Below, piece after piece: positions 20,194-29,894 of a stretch of DNA of 53,466 bases. Numbering within the stretch: the stretch's first letter is position 1; each line of letters opens with the position of its first letter. Source of the DNA: Lentisphaeria bacterium (lineage in GTDB: Bacteria > Verrucomicrobiota > Lentisphaeria > Victivallales > JAADHT01). The stretch spans positions 1 through 53,466 of the forward strand of contig WFSE01000009.1 of NCBI GenBank assembly GCA_015486135.1. The letters are read 5' to 3'. A program made the position numbers and the translations under genes. The notes beneath the pieces were generated by a model. The model was not told the origin of the DNA and ran no database searches. It was given only the letters and a program-made list of their open reading frames with translations.

Positions 20194-21484
20194 TAGGGAC
20201 AGGTGAATTATCCCTTGAATAGTTGTTATTGGCGGCTATGGTTTCGCATGGATGCTTTCAACGCGGGTTTCCGCCCGGAAGGAGGTTGGCGATGAGAAGA
20301 GCCAGGGAAAAGGTGACCGACTCGGGGTGCTATTATCACCTGATGAACCGTGTGGCCGGAGATAAATCATACATGCCGTTCGACGATGTCGACCGCGAGT
20401 TCGGGATGAGGTTGGTCCAGCGTTTGTCGAGGTATTATCTTCTGGAGTTTGTCTCGATGTGCTGGATGGGCAACCACTTCCATATAGTGTTGTACGCGCC
20501 CTCCGCAAACGAGCTTCCGTCCTCCGCGGAAATCGCGGCTAGGCACAATGCGTACTACGAGCGCGATCCCGCTAAGTCGATCGACCCGGGCGACGAGGAG
20601 TCGTGCCGGAAAGCCGGATGTCGAATGATAGATATCAGCCGTTTCATGAAGGACTTCCAGCAAAGATTCGTGTGCCGTTTCAATCGACTGAGAGGTCGCA
20701 GGGGGCATTTGTGGGGGGATCGGTTCAAGAGCACCATTCTCGAGGGAGCCGAAGCGCTCTGGACGGCCGTGAAGTATGTCGAGTTGAATCCCGTCCGGGC
20801 GGGGATTTGCGCGGATCCGGCGGACTACAGGCACAGCGCGTGGGGCTGGGCCAGTGGCGCTGGCGTCCACCCGTTCGAGGAGACCTTTTTGAAGCACATG
20901 CGGTGTTCGCTCGGAGACACCGGGATTGATTTGGGCGATGCCGAGATATACTCCATGTTCGCCGGGGAACTGGCTCGGACCGTGGCCGCCGAGTCCGAAG
21001 CAACATCCGAGGAGATAGAGGCCGCCGTCAAAAAGGCGGAGAGGGGCGAGAGCATGCCGATGCGCCTCCTCCGCCGAACACGGCATTTTTCCGATGGAGG
21101 CATCATCGGCTCCAAGGAGTTCGTGCTGCTGATCGCCGCCAAGTTCCGGGACGAAGCCGAGTTGAAGCGGAGACGCCTTAGCCGTGGCTCGCTCGATAGC
21201 GGCGCCCCAATTTATTGCTTCAAGCGTTTCCGGAAAACCACCTGAGTCCGGAACGCGACGCGGAAAGGCTGATAGCTCTCCGAAGCTAGGCTGGACATCG
21301 CCTCCGGCTGGTCGCTAGCGCCCAAATTAGCCCGCATTTCCCACAAACCAAGCCGATGCGCGGTTCCAGCGGGGTAATTACAGCCTCCGAGCCGCGACAA
21401 CACGCATCCAAAGCGTGCGCTACTGTCAATCCGGGCAATCCCCCCTAGGTTTTTGACAATATCGTCATAATTCACCTGTCCCTA
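20194..21484 (+). mobile_element. RAYT/IS200-like transposase element bounded by 17-bp perfect inverted repeats
   Basis: TAGGGACAGGTGAATTA at 20194-20210 and exact reverse complement TAATTCACCTGTCCCTA at 21468-21484 around the transposase ORF. Confidence 0.82.
20292..21245 (+). CDS. REP-associated tyrosine transposase-like (Y1_Tnp / TnpA_REP, HUH)
   Basis: GCYYHLMNRVAGD, CWMGNHFHIVLYAP (HUH), FMKDFQQRFVCRFNR, GHLWGDRFKSTIL, KYVELNPVRAGI; RBS ggagg before ATG 20292. Confidence 0.92.
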   Translation: MRRAREKVTDSGCYYHLMNRVAGDKSYMPFDDVDREFGMRLVQRLSRYYLLEFVSMCWMGNHFHIVLYAPSANELPSSAEIAARHNAYYERDPAKSIDPGDEESCRKAGCRMIDISRFMKDFQQRFVCRFNRLRGRRGHLWGDRFKSTILEGAEALWTAVKYVELNPVRAGICADPADYRHSAWGWASGAGVHPFEETFLKHMRCSLGDTGIDLGDAEIYSMFAGELARTVAAESEATSEEIEAAVKKAERGESMPMRLLRRTRHFSDGGIIGSKEFVLLIAAKFRDEAELKRRRLSRGSLDSGAPIYCFKRFRKTT

Positions 21485-21506
21485 ATATCGAAGATTCGAT
21501 ACTAGG
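21482..21506. terminator. Hairpin next to the right end of the RAYT element and 3' end of the DUF401 gene
   Basis: CCTA-A-TATCGAA-GA-TTCGATA-C-TAGG near-perfect stem. Confidence 0.45.
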
Positions 21507-21512
21507 GATATG

Positions 21513-22820
21513 CTACAAGATGGCTTTCAGGATGGCGTAGTATGCGGTTGTTAGCGCCAAGAGGGTGGCGACGGGTGGCGCAAGAGTTAGTATAGAGCGA
21601 GCCATGTTGGTTTTAAAGTGTTCGTTGGTGACAATCAGGCAGACGTGTATCGGAGAGAGGAGCATTCCTGCGTATCCACAGGCGTATGCCAGCGCCAAGG
21701 CGGGTGCGACATTCGCGAAAGAACCTCCTCCGACAAAGCTCATAACAATTGGTAGGGACGCACCGACGAATCCTATGGCCAATCCAGTGCTTAATCCGGA
21801 GACGAAAGGGATTAGCGCTATCGCCACGAGGGTCGGAGCGGGCCATCCCGACATCTCTAGGCGTGCTTTTTCAACCAACAGGATTCCGCTTGGCAATTTC
21901 GACTCTACCACCGCTCCGTAAATCCGAACCGCCGCTACTAGGACAATTAGTTTCGCCACGCGTTTTGAGCATACGATATTGCGCCACCGCGCCCATGTCA
22001 TAGGACGCTTTAAATGCGTGAACGCCATTCCCGCGAGTATTCCCAGAACTATGGGAGCGTACTTGTTCAGCGCTGACACGGCGGGGACGTAGATGCGGAT
22101 TGCCGTGTAAGTGATTGCCACAACCGCGATTGGAGCCACCGCCCGAAAAATTCCAGTTATTTGGCGCGTTTTTCCGCTCTGTTTCCGAGCCTGTTCGTCG
22201 TTGTCGTGGCAGGGTGGGGGAATTTTTCTGACGAGAAAAAACCATCCCACCGCCACTGCGGCGAAAGTCATCGGCAATTGAAGCAGTATAAAGCGTCCCG
22301 GGGATACTCCGGATATGTCTATAGCCAACAAGACCCCAGGATATAGGGGCCACCAGTATTCCCATATATGGCGAAACCAGTAGTTCACCTTGGTTTTCAA
22401 TTCGGGAGGCACTGTCCCGGTTTCGTCGCAATCGTCGACCAAGGGGGCGGAGAAAAGGGCGCCTCCGGGCATTGGGAGGATGCCGATGGTGGCTGGCAGG
22501 GCGGCCATGGCCACTTTCGCAGGCAGGGTGGCTTTTATGGATGACACAAGGTCGCGCATGATCCCTGTTTCCTGTAGTTGTCCACTGAACCAGATTATTT
22601 GGGCAACCACGAGCAACAGAGCCGCATCGGATGGGGAAGAAATTCTGTTCCACGCTATCTCCAAGCTGCTTGAGGCTGTGAATCCGGCCGAAAGCGCGAG
22701 CGTCGCCGCGGCCGCTAGAATCGCAGTGGTCAGATTTCTCAACTTCCAGTTGAGCAACAGAATAAGAGCTAAGGACGCGAGAAGCTTAACGGCGATTGGA
22801 ATTGTGGAGGGAGGGATCAT
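21513..22820 (-). CDS. DUF401-family integral membrane permease
   Basis: Polytopic; GILPMPGGALFSAPLVDD, VNYWFRHIWEYWWPLYPGVLLA; start at internal ATG overlapping yicC. Confidence 0.85.
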   Translation of the reverse strand: MIPPSTIPIAVKLLASLALILLLNWKLRNLTTAILAAAATLALSAGFTASSSLEIAWNRISSPSDAALLLVVAQIIWFSGQLQETGIMRDLVSSIKATLPAKVAMAALPATIGILPMPGGALFSAPLVDDCDETGTVPPELKTKVNYWFRHIWEYWWPLYPGVLLAIDISGVSPGRFILLQLPMTFAAVAVGWFFLVRKIPPPCHDNDEQARKQSGKTRQITGIFRAVAPIAVVAITYTAIRIYVPAVSALNKYAPIVLGILAGMAFTHLKRPMTWARWRNIVCSKRVAKLIVLVAAVRIYGAVVESKLPSGILLVEKARLEMSGWPAPTLVAIALIPFVSGLSTGLAIGFVGASLPIVMSFVGGGSFANVAPALALAYACGYAGMLLSPIHVCLIVTNEHFKTNMARSILTLAPPVATLLALTTAYYAILKAIL

Positions 22821-23704
22821 TCCACGTTTTGAACCTGCTCTCGAATTTTTTCGAGTTCGGTTTTGAATTCGACCACTAGCGGAGAAACCGCGACGTTGGC
22901 CGCTTTGACACCAAGAGTGCCAATTTCGCGTTGCAGCTCCTGGATTATGAAATCCATGGGCTTGCCCACCGGGCCATCTTCGGACAAGCGCGTCTGGATA
23001 GCCGCCAAATGTCCCCGGATACGAACAATTTCCTCGGATACATCGCAACGGTCCGAGAACACCACGAGTTCCTTGAGCACTCGTTCATCGTTAGGGTCCA
23101 CAGCCAGTCCGGCTGTGGTCAAATTTCTTTCCAACCGCGCCCGTTGCAATTCCGGGAGGTTTGCGGTTAACGGCTCGATTTCATCCAGCAATTCCGAAAG
23201 AGTGCTCCATCTTTCCAGAAGATCCTTTTCCAGCTCCCGCCCCTCAATGTGTCTTGTCCGAAGGAGTCCATCCAGCGCTTCGTTCAATGGCGTTTCGAAA
23301 TCCCCCAGTTCCAGTCGGATTTTCGCTATGGGATCGGACACTACTCCGGGAGCGTCCAAAATCCATTTCAAATCGACTTCACCCGAGAGTCCCAACTTTT
23401 CCCGTAACCGTTCCGCTTCGCTGGCGTAGGCGGTCGCCAGGGCTTCGTCCAGAACTACCGTGGCGCCAGGCGATTCGCCATCTTCCGTCCGAGGCGATTC
23501 CACCGAGAAACGGATGGTCACGGATCCACGATGCAACTTGGCCGTGGCGATTTTTTTCAAGGGGAGTTCGAATGACGCGAATTCGGAGGGAAGGAAGACC
23601 CTGACATCCAAATGGCGCTTGTTGACCGAGGTAACCTCTACCGACACATCCAAGCCGGAGGAGGCGCGTCGCCGCGCCGCGCCAAACCCGGTCATGCTGT
23701 TCAT
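22817..23704 (-). CDS. yicC: YicC family endoribonuclease
   Basis: MNSMTGFGAARR N-terminus; C-terminal GKPMDFIIQELQREIGTLGVKA. Confidence 0.93.
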   Translation of the reverse strand: MNSMTGFGAARRRASSGLDVSVEVTSVNKRHLDVRVFLPSEFASFELPLKKIATAKLHRGSVTIRFSVESPRTEDGESPGATVVLDEALATAYASEAERLREKLGLSGEVDLKWILDAPGVVSDPIAKIRLELGDFETPLNEALDGLLRTRHIEGRELEKDLLERWSTLSELLDEIEPLTANLPELQRARLERNLTTAGLAVDPNDERVLKELVVFSDRCDVSEEIVRIRGHLAAIQTRLSEDGPVGKPMDFIIQELQREIGTLGVKAANVAVSPLVVEFKTELEKIREQVQNVE

Positions 23705-24192
23705 TCGGAGCTCCTTGGGGATTTGACTTTGTTGAGGTTGAGAGTTCCGGAGGGGCGTTTGAGGCGGCGTTTACGTGTTCTGAAGGAGGCTGGTTTCTTT
23801 TTTTTAGGAGGTTCCAACTCGCGGTAGCGTTTGAGGAAGGCTCGGATAGGGTACCAGTCGCGGAGGTCGCGCTCGCCAAAGCCGACCACGACCAATTGCT
23901 TGCCATCGTACTCGTTCTTGGGCATGTCCCAGACCACGCATGTTTGCATCAAGTCGTTTTTGGAGCCGCCGGCTTCCTCCTCGAATATGAGTTCCTGTCG
24001 TAACATTGGCGCTTTGAATTTTATGGTATGAATGGACGCCTCGCTCAGGTCGGGATGTTTTTCCAGAGCGTATTCCCGGGCGGCTTTGATTACCGCCAGC
24101 TTGGGGTTGGTGGAGCAACCAACCGCGACAAGACACGCTACTACCATCGCGATTCCCGCGTTCAACCTGAAAATCCAACAAGTCATACTCAT
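23701..24192 (-). CDS. Putative lipoprotein of unknown function
   Basis: Signal sequence with VAVGCS lipobox-like motif; Lys/Arg-rich tail; ATGA overlap with yicC. Confidence 0.6.
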   Translation of the reverse strand: MSMTCWIFRLNAGIAMVVACLVAVGCSTNPKLAVIKAAREYALEKHPDLSEASIHTIKFKAPMLRQELIFEEEAGGSKNDLMQTCVVWDMPKNEYDGKQLVVVGFGERDLRDWYPIRAFLKRYRELEPPKKKKPASFRTRKRRLKRPSGTLNLNKVKSPRSSE

Positions 24193-24399
24193 TCAACCTC
24201 CGGAAAAATCCCAATACTCAGGGAAATATAACATGGACTCGAATAATGTCGAGCGCAAGCGCCCTTCTCTCCGCCAGATGTCGAACGATGTCCTTTTTCC
24301 TTCTTCCGAATGGCGACGAATAATCGGCAAGTTCGCGGCTTTATTTGCGAGTCCCTCCGATGACGGTTTCCGCTTGCGGAATAAGCCCTTGATGCCACT

Positions 24400-24416
24400 A
24401 TTCACCTGTCCCTAAT
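24400..24416 (-). repeat. Solo RAYT-element end
   Basis: ATTCACCTGTCCCTAAT, matches the right TIR at 21469-21484. Confidence 0.75.
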
Positions 24417-24482
24417 TTTTGACCACACGTAAGTTGTTGATAATCAAGAATGTTGTTTTTGAAGGTGTAGGAAGAAGATGAG

Positions 24483-25337
24483 CTAGAAGCAAATCTTCGC
24501 TCTGCGGAAGGACCAGCACATTAGGGAGACGGTGACGAAATAGGACGCTGGGAGGCGGTTCAATGCAGTGGCGAATACGTCGAGCGCGGTTGTCGCGCCT
24601 CCTAGGCCCATTGGGCCTATTCCCAAGGCGTTGATTTGTGCTAAAAGACCCCGCTCAAGATTGGCGAGTTCGGGGATTGTCGAGCGTTCGCCGATTTCGC
24701 GGAGGAAATTATTTTTGGCGGCGGCGTATCCGCCGGCCCGGTCTCCGCCGAGGCAGACGGAGACAATGTAGGGAGGGCATCCCTTGCCTCCGGCGCGTTT
24801 GACCGCGTCGAGAACGCATTTAGCGGCGCCATCGAGCGAGCGCTCGGCGTTTAATTCCGTATTTGGGAGGGAGTATTGAGCGCCGACGTTTTCGCTACCC
24901 CCCCCCTTGAGGAGTAGTTGGACGCGTATTTCGCGGTTGTCGGTTTCGTTCCAGTGAAATGCTGGGGTTCCCGGACCGAGGTTGTCGCCTGTGTTTTTTC
25001 CGGTAATCGGGCACACGGAGTTGGGCCTGAGCAGGCCATTTGCCGTGGCTTCGGCCACTGCCGCTTTCGCCGCGGTCTCGAAGGGGCTCCGGGGGGTGCC
25101 TAGCGGGAGTTCGACGAAGAAATTTGGGATTCCAGTGTCTTGGCAGAGGGGGCGTTGCTTCAGTCCGGCCAGGCGGATGTTTTCGATCATCTGCTCTATT
25201 CTGTCGGCGGCTGGAACATTGCCACGGTTCCGTTCCATGTCCAAGGCTGAGTTCAAGGCGTTTCCGACATCCTCTGGGATGGATGCCGAGGCCTTTTTTA
25301 TCAGATTGTAGATTGCTTGTTCCATATGATTTTTCAT
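24483..25337 (-). CDS. Class I fumarate hydratase / tartrate dehydratase alpha-type subunit
   Basis: LCQDTGIPNFFVEL, CPITGKNTGDNLGPGTPAFHW, KGGGSENVGAQYSLPN, VSVCLGGDRAGG; Fe-S cysteines present. Confidence 0.92.
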   Translation of the reverse strand: MKNHMEQAIYNLIKKASASIPEDVGNALNSALDMERNRGNVPAADRIEQMIENIRLAGLKQRPLCQDTGIPNFFVELPLGTPRSPFETAAKAAVAEATANGLLRPNSVCPITGKNTGDNLGPGTPAFHWNETDNREIRVQLLLKGGGSENVGAQYSLPNTELNAERSLDGAAKCVLDAVKRAGGKGCPPYIVSVCLGGDRAGGYAAAKNNFLREIGERSTIPELANLERGLLAQINALGIGPMGLGGATTALDVFATALNRLPASYFVTVSLMCWSFRRAKICF

Positions 25338-26830
25338 TTACCCTCCACCGCTTTTTCGTTTGATTTCGTTTTTTTCCCCAGCTCGACGCAATAGAGTCTT
25401 GTTAGGTCGCGGAGGAGTAGTCTCGTCCCGGCCAGAGCCATTGGCCCCCACGCGTCGCGTCCGTTCTCAATTATTTTAGCGCGTCCCAGCTCTTTGTATC
25501 CGGAGCGCGAGACCCGCGCCATGACTAATGTGCCATTGTCTTTCAGGATGAAAAGCTTGCCGTCGGCCATCAAATAGGGGCCCAATCCAAATTTGCGGTT
25601 GTTGCCGCTAGTCCAAAGAGGCCGCGTCAAATCGCTGGCACTGTAACACGCCAGCATTGTCCGGAAGGCCCCGGCGTCCTTGGGAAGGATACCGTAAACC
25701 AATCCGTGGCTTAATATAGGCGTTTGTTGCTCGGAGCAAAGCCCTTTTCGCGGGGAATGGCTTTCGAGTACCCGGACCTTCCAGTCTTTTCCCACCTGTA
25801 TGGTCATGCCTCCAGCGCCATAGCCGGCGGTTACGAAGAAGCGTCCGTTTCCAAGATGGAGGGGGGAGGGGGCCACTACCGATTGATTCCAGGCAGTGGT
25901 GGACCAGAGGATTTTCCCGGTTTCGGGGCCGTCGGCGGCGATTCCGGCGATTCCCCCCAGCGCGCAGTAAACGTACATCTTTCTGCCATTGAACTTTGCC
26001 GGCATGACAGAGGAGTGCGACATCTTCCATTTTCCTGGGTTCGGGGCGCTCCAAAGCGTCTCGCCGGTGCCGGCGTCTATACCTGTTACGAGGATGTCCG
26101 GCCCCGCTGGAGCGAGCACTACCACGCCCCTGTCTATCAGCGGGCATTGCCCGGTGTACCAAAAGGGGGTTTTGGTGCCGAATTTGGCTTCCATATCTAT
26201 CGCCCATTTGAGATCGCCGGTTATGGCGTCGGCGCATACGACATGGCATTTGGGGCCTATTCCCACCACTACACCCGACCCCACTGCGGCGACTGTTCTG
26301 GAGAATCCGTGGTTGCGTTTTAGTTTGATTTTGTGTCCGCGGCGCCATATTTCCCTTCCGTCATCCAGGGAAAGGCACCGGAGGGCGTCGGCTCGTTCGG
26401 TTTCGTCGTAATCCATGATGTAGACCCTGCCCCGCGCCACGGCCGGAGCGGCGTGTCCTTCTCCCAGAAGTTTAACGCTCCAAAGGATTTCCGGACCGTT
26501 TTCCGGCCAGTGGTCCGCGAGTTCCGCGCCGTTTGACACCACGTTTTTCGAGTCGGACCCTCGGAAATGCGGCCATGAAACGGCGGTATCCGCGGATGGT
26601 CGCCCTTCGAATGATCGGAATAGTTTTCCCGGCTCGATCTTTTCCCTTTCGGTAGCGCTTGGTTTGTTCGCCGATTGATCCATTCCGGGGACGCGTCTTT
26701 CCAAGGGAGGGGGCGCGGCGGACCTCCACCATGCGACTCCGGCCACCGCCGCGGCGGTGGCGAGAACTGCCGGGAGAACGATCGCGGCTATCGATGAGAG
26801 AGCGCTGACGGGGGAGTTGGATGACGACAT
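25334..26830 (-). CDS. PQQ-type beta-propeller repeat protein with N-terminal TM
   Basis: WPHFRGSDSKNV, repeated GDLKWAID / GETLWSAP / GKILWST blades. Confidence 0.85.
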   Translation of the reverse strand: MSSSNSPVSALSSIAAIVLPAVLATAAAVAGVAWWRSAAPPPLERRVPGMDQSANKPSATEREKIEPGKLFRSFEGRPSADTAVSWPHFRGSDSKNVVSNGAELADHWPENGPEILWSVKLLGEGHAAPAVARGRVYIMDYDETERADALRCLSLDDGREIWRRGHKIKLKRNHGFSRTVAAVGSGVVVGIGPKCHVVCADAITGDLKWAIDMEAKFGTKTPFWYTGQCPLIDRGVVVLAPAGPDILVTGIDAGTGETLWSAPNPGKWKMSHSSVMPAKFNGRKMYVYCALGGIAGIAADGPETGKILWSTTAWNQSVVAPSPLHLGNGRFFVTAGYGAGGMTIQVGKDWKVRVLESHSPRKGLCSEQQTPILSHGLVYGILPKDAGAFRTMLACYSASDLTRPLWTSGNNRKFGLGPYLMADGKLFILKDNGTLVMARVSRSGYKELGRAKIIENGRDAWGPMALAGTRLLLRDLTRLYCVELGKKTKSNEKAVEGK

Positions 26831-26862
26831 GTTCTATCCTTGTCCATTGCCGGTGGAATGGC

Positions 26863-27312
26863 TCAATCGTCGTTTTTGACTATAATCTTTCCTTCTTTCC
26901 GAAGTTCTTCCAGCTGGCGTGCCACCTCCGCGCGAATCTTCTCGTTGTCCGATGTCCCGGCTTCCGCCGAATTGCCGTTTCCAGTGTCTTTGATGGGGGG
27001 GCTTTTCGAGGCGGTTGGCTCGGGTACGCTGAAAAGGAACAGGTCCACGTAGCTGACGATCCAGATCAGCACGGTCAATCCTATTGGTATGAACACGCCA
27101 TACAGGTCGGCCACGACGGGTTTCCCATCCAATGCGTTGTACAGGTTGCCAATCATTATTTTGAATATGCCCACGAGCGCCCATACGAAGCACGTCAAGG
27201 AGGCGCCAAGGAAGAGCAATCCCCGAAGCCATCTTCTAAGTGCGAATTGCCCCACGCCGGGCGCCAGCAGATTCAGTGACATCGCCTTGATTCTCGATGC
27301 GATTCGAGCCAT
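26863..27312 (-). CDS. Small membrane protein of unknown function
   Basis: LAPGVGQFALRRWLRGLLFLGASLT plus second TM segment and charged tail. Confidence 0.6.
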   Translation of the reverse strand: MARIASRIKAMSLNLLAPGVGQFALRRWLRGLLFLGASLTCFVWALVGIFKIMIGNLYNALDGKPVVADLYGVFIPIGLTVLIWIVSYVDLFLFSVPEPTASKSPPIKDTGNGNSAEAGTSDNEKIRAEVARQLEELRKEGKIIVKNDD

Positions 27313-27327
27313 GATTTTTCTCCATTT

Positions 27328-28491
27328 TCAACGGGGGTTGTCCAATACTTTCAATACCGCCTCGGCCGCCTTGGCGCTGGACTGTCCAGCCTCCGCCGAT
27401 AGGGCGTCCACGACACGTTTTATTCCTTGTTCCACTACCTGGCGGCGTTCCCCTCCGGGCAGGATTTTCTCCATAGAGGCCGAAAGGGTTTCCGCGTTCA
27501 CGTCGCCTTGCAGAAACTCTTCGTACACGGCATCGTCGGCGATGATGTTGACCATGGTGAAAAAGGGGATGTCCACCACCATTCTAGCCAGCATGTAAGT
27601 GATGGGGTTCAATTTATAAACCACGGTGGCTGGAAGGCCTGCTATCGCGCATTCGACGGTGGCGGTCCCGGATGCGGCGAGCGCTGCTGTAGCCTCGCGC
27701 ATGGCCCTGGGGGTTTCGCCGCAACGCAACTCCACTTCCATATCACCCGCTGGGCCGCCGCGTTTTTTGAAACGCTCCAGTATTCCTTCCAGCCGGCGTA
27801 GGACGCTTTCCCGGGGGGCGGCGGCGACGAAACGGAGTTCCGGGTGGCGTTTTTTCAGCTCCACCGCCGTTTCCAGCATGGGAATGAAAAGACGGTTCAC
27901 CTCGTTGGAACGGCTGCCAGGCAGTAGCAACACCAGATTGTCGTCGCGTTCGACCGATTCCAAGCCACTTTCCCGGGCTATATCGACGAGGGGGTGTCCC
28001 ACGAATTCGACATCGAGGTCGTATTCTTTGTAGACTTTGACTTCAAAAGGGAATATGACAAGCATCTTGGCGCAATATGTTGCGAGTTTCGCGGCGCGTC
28101 CCTTTTTCCACGCCCACACTTGAGGGGAGATGTACCAGACGACCGGTACGTTCAACTTCCAAAGGCGTTTCGCCAAGCGGAGGTTGAATCCGGGATAGTC
28201 AATCAGCACCGCCGCGGCCGGAGGATTGCTGGCGGCCCTTCGCGTCAGTCGTCTGAAGACGCGGACGAAGACCCCGAGCATTTTGAAGACTTCCAAGAGG
28301 CCCACCACTCCGAGCTCCGTGGCGTCGACCATTACTTCCGCCCCGGTTCCCGCCATCCTCTTCCCCCCCATGACCGAGATGGACAGTTTGCTGTCGCCGG
28401 CTTTACTGAATAGCTCCTCGGCCAGCCTGGCTCCGTATATGTCTCCCGATTCCTCGCCGGAGATAATCCATATTTCGCGTTTCGTTCCCAT
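27328..28491 (-). CDS. lpxB: Lipid-A-disaccharide synthase
   Basis: IISGEESGDIYGA, VVWYISPQVWAWKKGR, LLPGSRSNEV, AASGTATVECAIAGLP. Confidence 0.94.
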   Translation of the reverse strand: MGTKREIWIISGEESGDIYGARLAEELFSKAGDSKLSISVMGGKRMAGTGAEVMVDATELGVVGLLEVFKMLGVFVRVFRRLTRRAASNPPAAAVLIDYPGFNLRLAKRLWKLNVPVVWYISPQVWAWKKGRAAKLATYCAKMLVIFPFEVKVYKEYDLDVEFVGHPLVDIARESGLESVERDDNLVLLLPGSRSNEVNRLFIPMLETAVELKKRHPELRFVAAAPRESVLRRLEGILERFKKRGGPAGDMEVELRCGETPRAMREATAALAASGTATVECAIAGLPATVVYKLNPITYMLARMVVDIPFFTMVNIIADDAVYEEFLQGDVNAETLSASMEKILPGGERRQVVEQGIKRVVDALSAEAGQSSAKAAEAVLKVLDNPR

Positions 28492-28595
28492 GGGAACAAT
28501 ATACTCCCTTAGGAAGAGGAAAGAAAGGAGTGCGCTTGGCGAACTCCCGGGTTCGTGCCCGCTGAACAGGTTTTGCGGAGAAACACATGAACGAG

Positions 28596-28681
28596 TGCTC
28601 CCAAAACTTTGGAGGCGACACCGCTAAAAACAAGCTTAACCCAATGGGAATAAATTGCTTGCCAATTATTCAGTGAGCCCT
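28596..28681 (+). repeat. Dispersed repeat family, right half (R6)
   Basis: CTTTGGAGGCGACACCGCTAAAAACAAGCTTAACCCAATGGGAATAAATTGCTTGCCAATTATTCAGTGAGCCCT. Confidence 0.82.
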
Positions 28682-28696
28682 GATTGGCTGGAGGCG

Positions 28697-29674
28697 CTAT
28701 GCCGATGGAGGGTCGAATTGAGCTATGAACTCGACGGCGAAGAGTCTGGAAAAGACATGGATCGGAATAGTCACCGCCACGATAAGATATCCTCCCACGA
28801 TGGGGATGCATCCCAGGCAGCAGAGGAAGCACGTGCCGAACATGACGGCCGCCATAAGGAACGCCACGGCGCAACTCAAGGCCACGCATACGAGCCAATA
28901 GATGGCGAAGCTCTTCTTGTTAACGAGCATTATCGGCTTGAGGATGCGCCAGGCCGATCCGACTCCTCCCAGCGTTTTCCTGTACATCAACGGAATTATG
29001 AAATGCCTCACGGCGAAGGCTACGAGGAATAACGCCACGTACAAGGGAAGGATGAAAAGGAACAGCAATACCACCCCGATGATGATCCCTGCTATTCCCA
29101 TTGGCAGCATTTGCCCAACCTTGATGGATTCCCAGCACATGGCGACAACCACGCTCCCGGAGAACACAATCGCCAGAGCCATGATGAAAAAGGCGCATAT
29201 TCCGAAAATGATCCGCCATTTAAATAGAGCGTTCCCCTCGTCCGAGAAAATGTGCCAAGGATTGACTATCATGGTATGATTTTGCACGATGTTGTCGAGA
29301 AAAATAAAATGGAAGCGGGAAGAGACCCATATTATGAAAATCCATATGGCGATTCCCAACAGGGCTAGCAGCACTGTGGCGCCTAGCATGAACCAAACGA
29401 TTTGAGACGATAAAAGAGATTGCAATTGGGGTAGTACGGATCCCGTTGGGCTAGGCGCGCCCACGGTAGGGGCTCCTCCGCTCCCAGGTCCACCGCTTCC
29501 GCCGAAGTTCAGGGGGAAATTGAATCCGCCACCACCTCCGCCTCCCTCTCCGAGCAGCATTAGCCAAGCGGAGAATCCCCAGACGAACCATTTGTTCAGT
29601 TCGAATTGGTTGAAGCAAATATCCAGTGTTTTGCTTATGGCCTTTTCAAAAGGTTTTTCAACGCCTATCTCCAT
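28697..29674 (-). CDS. Polytopic membrane protein, Gly-rich segment
   Basis: GEGGGGGGGFNFPLNFGGSGGPGSGG plus several TM segments. Confidence 0.65.
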   Translation of the reverse strand: MEIGVEKPFEKAISKTLDICFNQFELNKWFVWGFSAWLMLLGEGGGGGGGFNFPLNFGGSGGPGSGGAPTVGAPSPTGSVLPQLQSLLSSQIVWFMLGATVLLALLGIAIWIFIIWVSSRFHFIFLDNIVQNHTMIVNPWHIFSDEGNALFKWRIIFGICAFFIMALAIVFSGSVVVAMCWESIKVGQMLPMGIAGIIIGVVLLFLFILPLYVALFLVAFAVRHFIIPLMYRKTLGGVGSAWRILKPIMLVNKKSFAIYWLVCVALSCAVAFLMAAVMFGTCFLCCLGCIPIVGGYLIVAVTIPIHVFSRLFAVEFIAQFDPPSA

Positions 29675-29798
29675 GGGGCGGTTTTCTCCTCCCGACGCTA
29701 CCGGATGCGTCGTAGTTCCTATTCTTTCCTCAATATAGGCGCGGAGTTGGCGAACGCAACGACACCACTGGGATCGGCACGTTGTTCGAAGAAATGAA

Positions 29799-29824
29799 AA
29801 CGCCCCCCGGTGAAGGAGGGCGTT
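29799..29824 (-). terminator. Rho-independent terminator for the downstream-reading minus-strand membrane protein gene
   Basis: Minus strand AACGCCCTCC-TTCACC-GGGGGGCGTT followed by TTCATTTC. Confidence 0.55.
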
Positions 29825-29894
29825 GACTTTCTCGATGTCCGCGGTTGTTTCCGCGCTTTGACTGATCCGAAGTGCCAGTTCCGACCCCGTCGTC

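Noticed and set aside
20367-21086. Long minus-strand ORF opposite the RAYT transposase, and similar antisense ORFs (8359-9297, 37801-38433, 12773-13312)
   Set aside because: Translations lack domain motifs and arise from codon bias of the true genes.
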